NCBI GenBank assembly: GCA_002914805.1
Contig: JXTB01000040.1
Span: forward strand, 585,296-649,295
Source: Parasponia andersonii
Taxonomy: Eukaryota > Streptophyta > Magnoliopsida > Rosales > Cannabaceae
Reading direction: 5' to 3'
Length of the DNA: 64,000 nucleotides
The notes below the pieces were generated by a model. The model saw only the letters and a program-made list of their open reading frames with translations. It was not told the origin of the DNA and made no database searches. A program made the translations under genes and the position numbers. Shown here piece after piece: positions 13,617 to 25,745 of the stretch (the first letter of the stretch is position 1; every line of letters starts with the position of its first letter).

Positions 13617-13649
13617 TATATATATATATATATGTGTGTGTGTGTTTAT

Positions 13650-13800
13650 TATGGCAACTGTGGTTAACTCAGTTAGTTCAAAATTTTAGGGATATTTATG
13701 TAAATTTGAAAGGTCATAGGTTCAAGTCTTAGTAATGTGTATATGATATATTTTTTTTAAATTTGTAGTAAGTAGTGGTCGTTAATTAAGTTTCATTTAA
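13650..13800 (+). mobile_element. tRNA-derived SINE-like element
   Basis: A-box-like TGGTTAACTCAGTTAGTT at 13661-13678 is followed about 45 bp later by a B-box-like GGTTCAAGTCT at 13719-13729, then an AT-rich tail. Spacing and order match internal pol III promoters of tRNA-derived SINEs. The 5' start lies directly beside the (TA)n/(TG)n tract next to the MITE. Ends are approximate. Confidence 0.45.
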
Positions 13801-14810
13801 AAAAATATACATATATATATTATGTTGCTTACTTAGAGAAAATTATTCAGCATATATTATTTGTAATTTTCTCTCTAAATTCTTACGGTAATTACAAATA
13901 TATCTCATGTAGTTTTAAAATTTTAAAAATTCAATCATGTACTATTGAAAATTACACTTTACCATTTTAGATTGTAACATAAAATTTCAATTATACTTTT
14001 GTAGCATTTAATTTAAGATAATAACAATTTTAATTGACAAAAATTCTCTCCACATTTAGTTTTCTTTGAAACATAATATGAGAAACTATTTCCAAACAGT
14101 TCCTAAATTAATTGAAAGTTGCTATTAAATAAACTATAATTCAAAACACACATAGATTTGTATTAATATCAAAGCTATTTAAAATAGTTTATGTTTCAGA
14201 AAAGTAAACAATAGAACATTTTCTCCAAAATTAAATGTTAGAATAAAGTGAAATTAAAAACTTATTTCAAGATGGAAATTAGTGAAGTGAGTTTCTAATA
14301 GTACATGATTATTTAAAAATAAACAAATTACAGGAGATGTATACTTTTGCTTATGGATATAAGGGGCTCCTCAAAGGAATATCATTAATCAAAACAGAAA
14401 GTCCCAAATTATAATGGAAGTATAAAGATTATAATTTTAAATTCCTCAAAAAAATAAGATAAAAAAATTGATCACAAATACAACTAAGAACAAATATGCA
14501 AGTTGCCTTGATTCTTTGAAAAAAATAGAAGACAATAATTACCACCAATCTATTGTTTTTAACACTTGTTTTTGGTTGCGTTCTTTGTGAGATAGACTCC
14601 AATACTAATTGAGATCCATATCTATCAAAAAAAAAAAAAAAAACTAGCCACTAAATATATCTAAATATGAGAAGATTCTTCAGATTTAAGAGTTAGATCA
14701 AAGAGCCTAAAATTTATATTAAATATGATATTACAAGCCAGATCTAAATTAAAAATTTATTAAAACTTAAAAAAAAAAAAAAAAAAACAGAAACGAGAGG
14801 AGTAAGAAAG

Positions 14811-14907
14811 ACCTCTATACAAGGCAATGCTAACTTTCTTGTTAGGATGATATGAATTAACCTCTATACAAGGCAATGCTAACTTTCTTTCTTGTTAGGA
14901 TGATATG
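14811..14907. repeat. Two-copy ~49 bp tandem duplication
   Basis: A unit starting ACCTCTATACAAGGCAATGC at 14811 is repeated from 14860, the second copy having one extra TTTC within the CTTTCTTGTTAGG part. Near-identity suggests a recent local duplication. Confidence 0.85.
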
Positions 14908-17872
14908 CAAATAGAAAAAGAGAGGCAACTACATGAGATCTCGTTACAGTGGAGCACTTTTGTTTTTCACGAGACATAGTTGTAATTATTCTATTTCTAA
15001 AACAAAGAGTTTCATAAAAAAAAAATTAATTAAAAAAAATCACAATGTCATTATATGATAATTCCTCGTTTTTTAATTAAGATTTTTTTTTTTATAATTA
15101 AAGGGCTAATTAAGATCGGTCTCCTATCAATTACTAGCTTTTAGATGAATTGTAGGTTTCTTTACATGCTATTCCTAAGTTCAATACTTTAACATTTATT
15201 TTTCTGATCCTTTTAAGAAAATGTTTTCGAGTAAGGAATGCACAATCTTTTTCCCATGATTTCCTAAGACAGATTCCAAGGAAACTTATCAAGAATATAC
15301 CGGTAGTCTAAACTTTTGACAATAGGCGTGTGGTTTTATCAAATTTTCAAGAATTTAATTTTTTTCCTTTGTCATTCGTAATTAAATTGGATCAGATTCT
15401 TCAGCTTTACTTTATACAAATCTTTTTTAAAAAATAGTCAACTCGTTCGAGACATGAATACAAAAAACATGAATAGCCAACCTGTAAGGCTGTGACAAGA
15501 ATATATGGAGTACAGCAACTAAGTTTTCATCACTTTGGCCAAAATCCAAAAGCAAAGTGGTAGGCCATGCTTGCTTTTTCTTGGTCATATGGTGAAAGAA
15601 ATATCCTTGAATAAATAAGTACACAAAGACGAGGTTCATTATTAAGAAAAATAATCATAATTTTTTTTTTTTAATTTTTTTTTTCTGTTAGAGTGAATTC
15701 AAAATACATCCTTTATAAAAGCTTTACAAAAATCTTAACCCTGCATTCTTTTTGAAACCACACGTTACGTACTCATTGGAATTGCAACATAATGTTTAAT
15801 TAAATTTCACTTCCAAAACACATAATTTCAGAAAGATTTTGACAAATATGCCCTCATCTTTTAGTGTTTTAAAACATGAACCATTTCCAAACAACCTAAT
15901 ATAAAGCTATTACCAAACAACTCAAAATTTAGAACTTTTTTTCTTAAAAGTAAAAAAAAACTACGAGGAATATATTTGTAATATTCACTATTTTCTTAAA
16001 ACTATTTTGCGTTTAAATAAAAGGTGGGGGGTTTCAACAATGAACTCAAAATACCAATACTAGAAGTGTGTTTGGTTAGCAATTAGATTAAACCAACAAT
16101 TGGTGTTTTTTTTTTTTTTTAAGAACTATTTAACAATAATTTTATTGAGCATGAATAAGTTTCTTATAGAGAAATTGGAATGGAGCTAATGATCCATAAT
16201 ACGGAATTTGGAAAAAGACTCTTGTTTAGTAGTCTTTCTAGCTAACAAACAAGAGTACTTGTCCCTGTATCAAACAAGAAAATGTTGTGCTAGCTGATGT
16301 TGTATTATTTTATGCCACCCTTTTAAGTTCAATCTTGTACTGTTTTGTATGACCAAAACAACAGTCCAAAAAAGTTGAACCAGACCCATAATTCATGCAT
16401 GGTCCTGTCTTTATCACTGACCAACGAAACTAGCTAATAAAGCTTCATATTTTCGCACATTTCACTAAATTACAACCCTGCGTGTAATGTCACATTTATA
16501 TACCCACCTACCTTCTTTCTTATGTAGCTTTTTCCACTATATAATTTTCACTCATTGTTAGGCTGTCATTATCACTATCCTTTTCCTTTTCCGGATTTAC
16601 CCTCCAAGGACTTTTTTTTTTACGGTAGCAGCTTAATTAGGTTTCAACCATGAAAAAAAAAGTACAATTATAAGACACATATTAAATTGTTTTCTATAAT
16701 TTGTATCTATATATATATATATGTATGATTTTATATTATAATCTATATGTCGTGTTGTATAATGAGGAAGATTGTCCCGATACAAGACTGAATTGATGCA
16801 ATGTTGGAACGACAATACCTTCGCAGTGAGAATATTGACACATGGAGTTGGAAGGGGTAATAAACCCATGCACGCTCCCCACAAAAATTTACGACAATAA
16901 GGATATTTTGAGAGTATCACACATGTAATTTGATTTGTTTTTTTTTTTTTTTTTTTTGAGGGAGTTCATGTATAATACATGTAATTGTATTGCCCTAGTT
17001 TTCCTAATACATGAAGGACGTTAGTGCCTTTTAATAATAAAGGACATTAGAAATTGATTTAGGTTGATAGATAACAACGAAAAAGAAAAAACACTATTTC
17101 AAGATATATGAGGTATGAGGTTTTTTTTTTTTTTTTTCCCCCTATAATTCTTTTGTTTCATTATAATGAAAATTTGTAGTGGTTGAAATTGGACGTATCT
17201 CCAATATTGAGAGTGAATTTTTATAATTTAGTCTGTGTTTGCTAGATTTTATGATTCGGTAGTGCTCTTGGTTGGTAGTAAATGATTAAATTAAGTATTC
17301 ATTCCACAAAACGGTGCTTAGTATTAAATGATTATAGTGTTTAATCCACAACCAGGTGCTTGTGAAATTAAACTTACGGTATAAGTCTTATTATATCAAT
17401 ATTTGAATGAAATGCCAACTTACACGATACCTTTGATATCCGATATTTATTTGATAGTGAATTAGTATGTATGGCATTACTTATCAGTTATCACCTTGCA
17501 GTTCAGTAAAAGCAATTGGTCTTTTCATAAGGAGGAACGATCAGACTAGGGACAGATTCAATTTTCCCTTCGAGCTCTGTTGTTTTGTGGTCCAGATCCC
17601 AGGGTTTTTTATTTTTTATTTTTTTAATTATTATTTCTTAAATGCACAAGACAATACATTGTTTGGATGAAACATTAAAATCGTTATATGGACCAGGACA
17701 GCAAGGTCAGACAAAGCCCAATAATGCCTATCCAATACATAAAAAGCTCAGGAAATTCGGAGACACTATGGTGCTTGTATAAGGAGAAATGGACTTGGCT
17801 AGGAGTAATTTGGACTAAAATTTAAAATGACTTTTCTTGTATTGCTTTGAAAAATAAAATTTATAAGAGTAT

Positions 17873-17960
17873 GTGGCGGGTAGTTACTATATTAATGACT
17901 AATGATTAGTCTTAAATAACTCATTAAGTTATTTAAATATATATAGTAACTAACCATCAC
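17873..17960. repeat. 88 bp palindromic (foldback) element
   Basis: GTGGCGGGTAGTTACTATAT at 17873 pairs with the reverse complement of ATATAGTAACTAACCATCAC ending at 17960 (about 18 of 20). The interior holds a second inverted repeat, GACTAAT-GATTAGTC. It could be a tiny MITE or a hairpin RNA source. Confidence 0.6.
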
Positions 17961-18539
17961 TAATATTATGACATAGTGTGACTGAAATTGTGAACTTTTA
18001 ATATAGTATTTTTTTAAACACTCATAAAATAGGGATTTCAGTCCAAAATACTCCTAATCAGGTCCATTACGCATTTTTCTCGTGTAATGGGTGCCTGTAA
18101 ATAGTTACAAGTTGTAACATATTTCGATAATTTTTTATGACACATGATTTTTCTCTAAGTTTTTATTTATTTATTTTGTGATTTTTCTCTAGTATATCAC
18201 AGGTTTTTATTTTTTTTTATTTTTGGGTTTATTCATTTATTTATTTATTTTGTATTTGAGACAATAAGACATGAAAACGAATTACCTTTCAAATACAGGA
18301 TGGCCTTTTCAGAGAACTGTATAGGATAAAGGGAAAGATGAGGTCGTCCCATAATCATGGAAAAAGAGGCTATTTCTGTTTTAAGTTTTAACCTCTATCC
18401 ATGCTTTGAATGGTTTTTTTTTTTTTTTTGAAAGGCTCAGAATGGTCTTTTCAATTTAAAGTGGAATTAAAAACGATAAGAACTAGAAAAAGTTATGTTA
18501 ATTAAGATAATAATATCTCATCTCAGAATGAGATAACAT

Positions 18540-19370
18540 TGTGGGACCGTTTTTAAATCATACAACATGTGGACGATAAAGTAGTAGAACAAGTTATAAA
18601 TAAGACACATCGTCTGATACGTATTCAGAGTAACCAATTAAAAACCACGCGAGTCGCACGTGGTACCGCATAGGCCCGTGGGCTGTCCGAGACTAAGACC
18701 GAGCCCATCCCAGACCCTGAATGGACTCGGCCTAGTCCGATTCTTACTTCGACAGCTGATGGTTGGGAGCCTCAAGGGTCTTCCACCATAGTACAGTGGG
18801 AAGCAAATCACAGCTCTAGACCCAGACAGAGCATTTAATGCGATCCTGAGTAGGTGCGTGTATTGAGCAAACCGTCCTGACAGAACAACGGTTTGCCAAA
18901 GTCTCGCCCCTGACAGACTCGAACCATAGGGGACGGCGGAAACTAGGCTACGACAATGCATGGAGAATCACGGTAATCTCGGCTCATGATCTCTAGAGTA
19001 AGTCCTGATGAGAAAAGGTACTCGGTCCTGGGATTGAGAACCATGAGGTTCGCAGTTCCAGGACTATATATACGAGCCATGCGTCCCCAAAAAGAGGAGG
19101 CATGTACGCATACAAAAAATAAATATTTAAGAGTGTATGAGAAAAAGAAAAGATATACGCATACAAAGAAAAACTAAATCTTTGCTACCCTGAATCAAAG
19201 ATAAACAACTGACTTAAGCATCAGAGAGTTTTTGCAGGTGGCCTCCCCCGCCTCTCTGACCCTACCTGAAGTCAAAAGCTCTTTGGGATAGCAAGGATAC
19301 GTGGACAGTTAGAGGATACAACATCAGCAGTTCAGAGACACATGGACAGCTGGTGAAAACCGCTCCAACA
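18540..19370 (+). repeat. 5' LTR of the complete Tat element
   Basis: 831 bp, TGTGGGACCG...CTCCAACA. It carries a TATATATA promoter box at 19065-19072, which drives transcription of the element. It is paired with the 832 bp LTR at 29644-30475. The ORF across it is a shadow shared by all copies. Confidence 0.93.
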
Positions 19371-19391
19371 GTTTGGCACCGTCTGTGGGAA
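19371..19391 (+). promoter_or_regulatory. Primer-binding site
   Basis: Directly after the LTR comes GTTTGGCACCGTCTGTGGGA. TGGC near the LTR end is the expected complement of a tRNA 3' CCA end. TGGCACC probably derives from TGGCGCC by CpG decay. The primer tRNA was not determined; tRNA-Arg is reported for related Tat/Ogre elements. Confidence 0.65.
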
Positions 19392-19465
19392 ACCGTTGAG
19401 TGTGAGAAAAAGAGTAGGAGTCTCGCGATCGCGCTCTCCCTGAACAAAAGGCCATACAACGTGGG

Positions 19466-20685
19466 ATGACATCTTCGAGAATGATAACCAGGAGCACACA
19501 TTCTGACGCCGAAAGGGAGCTCCTGGGAAGCACAACTGGGTCAGGAGCAAAAGCTGGACCAGATGTTCGCCGTCCTGGTAGAAGCAAACCGGAAGGCAAA
19601 GATTGCCCACGAGGCCGTCCTGGGTTTAAAAGACGAAGTCGCAGAAGTGCGCAGAGATAATTCCCGCCTCGAAGGGCTACTGGCAAGAGTATGGGGGCCA
19701 ACCGCTGAGGGAAGTTCCCACCCCATCCAGATCACGGATGCATAGGAAGCAACAAAGCCAGACGAGGCCTTTCCGAGCCGGAGCGGCGTTGGACAAAAGA
19801 CACCAGGAATGCCCGGAAGGTATGCTTCCCAATTAGAAGCAAGAAATGATGGCGGAGCTGAGTAAGAGGCTCGGGGCCCATCACAGCCAGACCCCCAATG
19901 ATCTGGCAGAGCAAACTATACGAGGGATTAACCGGACAGCCTTCGCTGACTGGATCCAGATGGAGCCCAAGCCGAGAGACTTCACAACCCCGACCTTCAG
20001 GCCGTTCAAGGGAAAAACCGACCCCCTCGATCACATATACCACTTTCAGCAAAAGATGACCTTGGAAACTAGGGACGAGGCTGTGACCTGCGAAGTCTTC
20101 TCTACAACCCTGGCAGGACCGACCTTATTATGGTTCAGACAGCTCCCAAAAAAATCCATAGACAAGTTCGAAGATTTCTGTAAACTTTTCTTAAAATAGT
20201 ACGCAGGTGCTCGAAGGTAGCAGAAAACCATGCGAAACCTTGACCAGTTAGAACAAGCCGCAAACGAGTCCCCGAGAGAATACCTGTCGTGTTTTCTAGA
20301 GGTGATGTCACTAGTGCACAACGCTGACTCAGTCCAAGCCACAGGCTCGTTCGTCAGGGGCCTGCAGCTAGGATCGATGCTATCGAACCATCTTCTTTTG
20401 AACATTCCGTACGATATAGCGGACGTCCAGGCAAAATTGGAAGGGGTATTCAGGGTACTAGAAAGCCGCCAGAAAATGCCCAAAGCTTCTGCCGCGATAA
20501 CAACAGTGCCAGTGCAAGCCCCGGCCCCACAAGGGATAAAGAGGCCCACGCCGGACCAAGGGCCGATTCTGAAACATGAAGCCCCCACCCAAGGCGGTCA
20601 AGAAGGTGGCAAGAGGAGGAAAGCGTCTCATAACCCACTGCCAAAATACGAGCTCAACACGCTGATCGATATGATTTACCTCTAA
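19466..20685 (+). pseudogene. gag of the complete Tat element (interrupted)
   Basis: Capsid-type structural polyprotein. The start ATG at 19466 aligns with that of the second copy at 60952. A short N-terminal coiled-coil-like part (around 19563-19680, DEVAEVRRDN) shifts frame. The retrotransposon gag core lies at 19846-20199 (TPTFRPFKGKTDPLDHI, LLWFRQLP) and continues at 20230-20685. In-frame TAGs near 20198 and 20217 replace CAG/CAA codons of the second copy, and TAA/TAG near 20684-20690 do the same. The gene cannot make a full protein. Confidence 0.85.
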
Positions 20686-23600
20686 AATAGGGACAAGGAC
20701 ATTCTCAAAGACCCGCCCGAGTCTGGTGTCCCTGAGCACATGAAAAACAGGAACAGAAACTGCCAATTTCACAAGGATCATGGGCACGACACCATCAGCT
20801 GCCACAACCTTTACACGCAAGTTATGATGGCAATCTATGCTGGCAAGTTGAAATAGTACATGAAGGCTGGCAGAATCAAGCCACAGGAAGACGCCACTAA
20901 GCCCGAAAAAGGCAAGCAGACCCAGGCTTCCAGATCGTGAGAGCAGGCTCTGAGGATAGTGCCGACCATCGTGGGCAAACAAAAGCCGACGCAGGATCGG
21001 GAGGAGAAGGAAAAATGCCTCAAAAAAATTGAAGAAAGGGTGAAGCGCCTGAGGGGGATATGTCATTTCGTCAACCATTTGATGATGGGGGAAAGTTGCG
21101 CCTCTGCCATCCCCATCGCCTTCACCCAGCAAGATTTGACCACGGTGCACCTACCTCACGAGTCATCATGGGGAAAGAATGGATCCACACCATGCATGGG
21201 GTCGCCTCCACCCTCCACCAGGTATTAAGATGTCCATCAAGGAATGGTACCTATATGATAGACATCAAGGGAGACCAGGCCTCCGTGAGGAAATGTTTTT
21301 CAACCACCTTCAGGGGAGTCGATACGAGCGCGAGCACCTCGATGGGGGACAGATAGCAATCAAAGAACCGCCTGCCAGCATACATGAAGCTGATTGAAAA
21401 GGAGTCCAACGGGTCAGAATCTATGATCGAGGAGTTGGTAGCAGTCCCTTTGAAAGAGACTGAACTGGTGAAGGTAGTCTTAATCTGGGCCCTGCTACCC
21501 GAGGAGGAAAAGAACGAGATGTTGGGGTTCCTGAGATAGAACGAAGACGTCTTCGTATAGTCCCACGACGATATGCCCAGGATAGACCCTGCGCACGCCT
21601 GCCACTGGCTGACCATAGACCCCAATTTCCCTTCGGTCAGGCAGAGACCCCAAAGGTTCGCACCAGAGAAAAACAGGACGATCAACAAAGAGGTAGAGAC
21701 GCTACTGGAGAACGGCTTGATCATGGAATGCGTATACTTGTGCTGGGTCTCCAACCTGGTGGTGGTAAAGAAGAAAAATGGTGACGACCGTACTTGCATA
21801 GACTTTACCAACTGAACAAGGCCTGCCCGAAGGATAGCTTTCCCCTACCAAGGATCGACCAAATGGTAGATGCAACGGCAGGATTCGACAGGATGAGTTT
21901 CCTGGATGCCTACTCTGGATATAACCAGATCCCTCTGTACGAGGAAGACCAGATCCACACGGCATTTATTACGAAGCGAGGTCTGTACTATTACAGACGC
22001 ATGCCATTTGGTTTGAAGAAGGCAAGGGCAACTTACCAGAGGCTCATGAACAAAATATTCACCGGGCTACTAGGGAAGATTATGGAAGTCTACATCGACG
22101 ACATGGTTGTAAAGAGCAGAGAAGCTTCGGACCATCTGAGACATCTAAACGAATATTTCCAGATTCTGAGGCAATATCGGATGCATCTGAACCCCAAGAA
22201 ATGTGTCCTCCGGCCAGTTCCTAGGGCACATCGTGAGCAGAAGGGGTATTGAGGCCAACTCGACCTAATTGTCCTCGATCGTAGATGTGTAGAGACCCTC
22301 GACTATTCGAGAGGTCCAGTGCCTAGCCGGGTAGATAGCTACTCTCAGCTAATTCGTCTCCAAGATGTCTAACCGATGCAAGCCTTTCTTACAATGCCTA
22401 AAAAGAAGCTCTACTGTCGTTTGAGGGGAGGAATAGGACAAGGCACTGATAGATTTCAAGTTGTACTTAAGTCATCTGCCTATCCTGGCTTCTCCAGCAG
22501 ACGGGAGCATCTATACACTTATTTGGCAGTGTCCAAAGTAGCGATCAATGCCGTACTATTCGTCGAAGAAGACAGCAAGCAGAAGCTGGTGTTTTATATG
22601 AGCCGCATACTCCTAGATGCCGAGACACGATACAGTATGGCAGAGACACTGGTCCTCGCTCTGGTCAATGCTAAGAAGAGACTCAGGCAATATTTTGAGG
22701 CACACTCGGTCACCGTGTATACGGATTTCCCCATCTGGCAAATCTTGGCCAAGCCGGACCTATCGGGACGACTAACCAAGTGAGCCATCGAACTGGGAAT
22801 ATACGACATCGAGTATCAGCCTTGAGTGGTGAAGAAAGGGCAAGTCATAGCGGATTTCTTGGTGGAAATCAAATCCTTCGGCGAGCTACACGACCCACTC
22901 CAGACGTCTCAGCCTCGCACCTCTTCAGCCTGGACCCTCTACACCGACGGATCCACGAACGCCTCAGGGTCAGGTATCGGGATAGTCCTACAGACCCCAA
23001 CAAGACTCAGACTAGAGAAAGCTTTGAGGCTCGGTTTCCAGGCAACGAACAATAAGGCAGAGTACGAGGCACTACTGCAAGGTCTTGAACTGGCTCTACA
23101 CTTCAGAGGGGAGAGCATCGCAGTAAAGACCGACTCACAGTTGATAGCGGGTCAGGCCAGGGGAGACTTCAAAATAAAAGAGCCGAGATTACACAGGTAC
23201 TTCTCCAAGGTAATGGGGGGAGAAAGCCCGCCTTAGCAGTTTCAATATCAAACAGATTCCCAGGGAGATGAACTAGAAGGTCGACGAGCTAGCTAAGAGC
23301 GCATCAATCGGGGGAACGACTGGACACGCAGAGATTCTCCTAGAGGGCGAGAGCATGAATGACCCTTCGGAGACCCTTGTATGCCATATATTTGCAACTG
23401 GCGCCACAGACGAGGGGTGGATGAAACCCATCACCCAGTATTTGGCATTAGGAAACCTGCCCGTGGACCCCTAAGAAGCAAGGTCGACCAGACTAAAGGC
23501 TGCCAGATACTCGATGGTGGGGGAGCAACTGTATAGGAGATCGACAATGGGGCCGATGCTGCGGTGTGTAGGTCTCATCGAAGCGCAGAAACTAATGGAG

Positions 23601-24643
23601 GAAATCCACGAGGGCATATGCGGTAACCACTCTGGCAGATATAGCCTCGCCCATAAGACTCTGACGACTGGATACTTCTAGCCATACATGATGACTGAGG
23701 CAGTCCGATTTATCAAGAAATGAAATAAGTGCCAGAGGTTCGCTCCCATGAAATGCCAACCCGCGGAGGAACTCTATTCGAACATAACTCCTTGGCCATT
23801 TGCCAAATGGGGCCTGGACATCGTTGGAGAGCTCCCTAGAAGTCCAAGGGGAAGAAGGTACGTCTTGCTGGCCACAAATTATTTCACCAAATGGGTAGAG
23901 GCTGAAGCCTACACGACCGTTAATAAGGCGGACACGATTAACTTCATTTGGAAAAATATAATCTGTCGATACGGGATTCTGAAATAGATACACGCTGATC
24001 TTGGCACACAGTTCAAGAATACTAAGCTTAAGGAACTGTGTGAGCTCTATGATATAAAGCTCAGCTTCTCATCCTGAACTACCCTCAGGGAAATGGCCAA
24101 GTAGAGGCAACGAACAAGGCCATATTTAGCAATATCAAAAAGGACTTATAGGAGGCTAAAGGCAGGTGGTTAGAAGAGTTACCAGCCGTTGTGTGGGCCC
24201 ATTGAACCACAGAGCGGAGGTCAACAGGAAGAACTTCATTCTCCATGGTCTATGGGTCAGAGGCTGTGATCCCGACCGAGATTGGCCTCCCGACCCTTCG
24301 CTCCGAAGTAGTAAGAGATGCCCCACTGAACGAGTAGTAGCTAAGCCATAACACAGACCTCCTGGAAGAAACTAGGGACATGGTCCTAGTCCACCTGGCC
24401 TCATACCACCAGCAGGCCACATCCTACTATGCAAAGAAGGTTAGCGCTCGTCGATTTAATGCCTGGGATTGGGTCTTGAAGGTCAGAACAGGGAATTCCT
24501 CAAAGCTAGACTCTAGCTGGGTTAGACCCTATGAGGTGATCAAAACACTGGACAATGGCGCGTATGTTCTGAAAGAACTCAAGACTGGGAAGAGCCTACC
24601 GAATATGTGGAATGCTCAGCACTTGAAAAAGTATCATGTGTAA
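20686..24643 (+). pseudogene. pol of the complete Tat element: RT, two RNase H domains, integrase; protease deleted
   Basis: A CCHC-like region (around 20760-20820) is followed by a junction at 21161/21162 where the protease of the second copy is missing. RT spans about 21573-22252: VVKKKNGDDRTCIDFTN, a 1 bp loss near 21813 that shifts frame, then the FLDAYSGYNQIPL part and catalytic YIDD at 22091-22102. RNase H follows (22500-22780; VYTDFPIWQIL). A second, archaeal-type RNase H is at about 22930-23215 (YTDGSTNASGSG, NNKAEYEALLQGLELA, KTDSQLI). Integrase is at about 23600-24643, with GLDIVG, HADLGTQF and NGQVEATNKA giving the D, D and E. Many stops are TAG/TAA at former CAG, CAA or TGG codons. 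Confidence 0.87.
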
Positions 24644-24805
24644 GACACATGTAAATATTGTAAGACTCGTGTAAATGCTTATATCATTAAAAAGCTTAAT
24701 TCCAAAACATGTCAAGTTTTCTGCCACACAGATTTATCCTTTGGATTGTTATAGAAAAGGGATCTGCCCACAGTGGCAGACCCCAGGCACTATTTGTGCA
24801 ATCAA

Positions 24806-25366
24806 GAGTCGTACTATAGGAATAACATCGTGTAATAAAATGTTATCCAATGGCCCAAGAAAACGTACGAAGAGGAAAGAGCTGTGCAACCAAAAACTTG
24901 CCAGCAGACCTCGAAAATGATCGCACTATGGAAATCACATCGTGCACTAAAATGTTAAGCGATGGCCCGAGAAAACATATGAAGAGGAAAGAGTTGCACA
25001 ACCAAAAACTTGCCAGTAGACCTAAAAAACGATCATACTATGGGAATCACATTGTGTAATAAAATGTTAGCCGATAGCCCGAGAAAATGTACGAAGAGAA
25101 AAGAGCTGCGCAACTAAAAACTTGCTAGCATACCTTAAAAACGATCGTACTATGGGAATCACATCGTGCACTAAAATGCTAGCCGATGGCCTAAGAAAAA
25201 GTACATAGAAGAAAGAGCTACGCAACCAAAAACTTGCCAGCAAACCTTGAAAACGATCGTACTATAGGAATCATATCGTGCAATAAAAGGCTTACCGATG
25301 GCTCGAGAAAACGTACGAAGAAGAAAGAGCCGTGCGGCGAAAGCTTGCGGCCTGCCCTCAAAGGAA
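24806..25366 (+). repeat. Five-unit 112 bp tandem repeat inside the retrotransposon
   Basis: Units start at about 24806, 24919, 25031, 25143 and 25255, each opening GATCGTACTATGGGAATCAC and containing a GAAAACGTACGAAGA-like segment and AACTTGCCAGCA. Copies differ by point changes only. The block lies between integrase and the antisense gene, a place where Tat/Ogre elements often carry satellite-like arrays. It is non-coding. Confidence 0.85.
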
Positions 25367-25745
25367 AGCAGGGACAGGGTCTACCTATTGGAAGTAGACC
25401 CTCCCTAAAGAGCATCTTAGCTATACAAAAAGCTAAATGAAGGCAGGGACATGGTCTACTCATTGGACGTAGACCCTCCCTAAGGAGCATCTTAGGAACA
25501 GGGTCTACCCATTGGAAGTAGACCCCCCCTAAGGAGCATCTTAGCTATACGAAAAGCTGAATGAAAGCAGGGTCAGGGTCCACCTGTTGGAAGTAAACCC
25601 TCTCTAAGGAGCGCTTTAGCTATACAAAAAGCTAAATGAAAGCAGGGGTAGGGTCTACCCATTGGAAGTAGACCCTCCTTAAGGAGTATCTTAGCTATAC
25701 GAAAAGCTAAAGGAAAACAGAGTCAGGGTCCACCCATTGCTGGAG
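25361..25745 (+). repeat. Second tandem repeat block with hairpin-forming units (~75 bp)
   Basis: About five units contain GGGTCTACC, a short spacer, GTAGACCCTCCC, then AAGGAGCATCTTAGCTATAC. Within each unit GGGTCTAC and GTAGACCC are reverse complements and could form a stem with an ~8-10 nt loop. One unit lacks the TAGCTATAC part, so spacing varies. The region is non-coding. Confidence 0.8.

Larger units (their letters stand above)
8501..18539. other. 10 kb AT-rich intergenic region without recognisable genes
   Basis: No ORF here exceeds about 110 codons and none shows a known motif or plausible splice-linked coding pattern. The region contains many poly-A/T tracts, a (TA)n run at 12618-12642 and the small elements listed separately at 12721, 13365, 13650, 14811 and 17873. 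It looks like decayed repeat-rich spacer between the amine oxidase gene and the retrotransposon at 18540. Confidence 0.65.

Noticed and set aside
19262..19735. Minus-strand ORFs over the LTR/gag border and similar ones at 60670-61411
   Set aside because: Shadows of gag and LTR; unlike the 26138-29302 antisense gene they overlap conserved sense coding and show no splice signals.
24806..25745. CRISPR array
   Set aside because: Direct tandem repeats with no unique spacers, in a plant retrotransposon.
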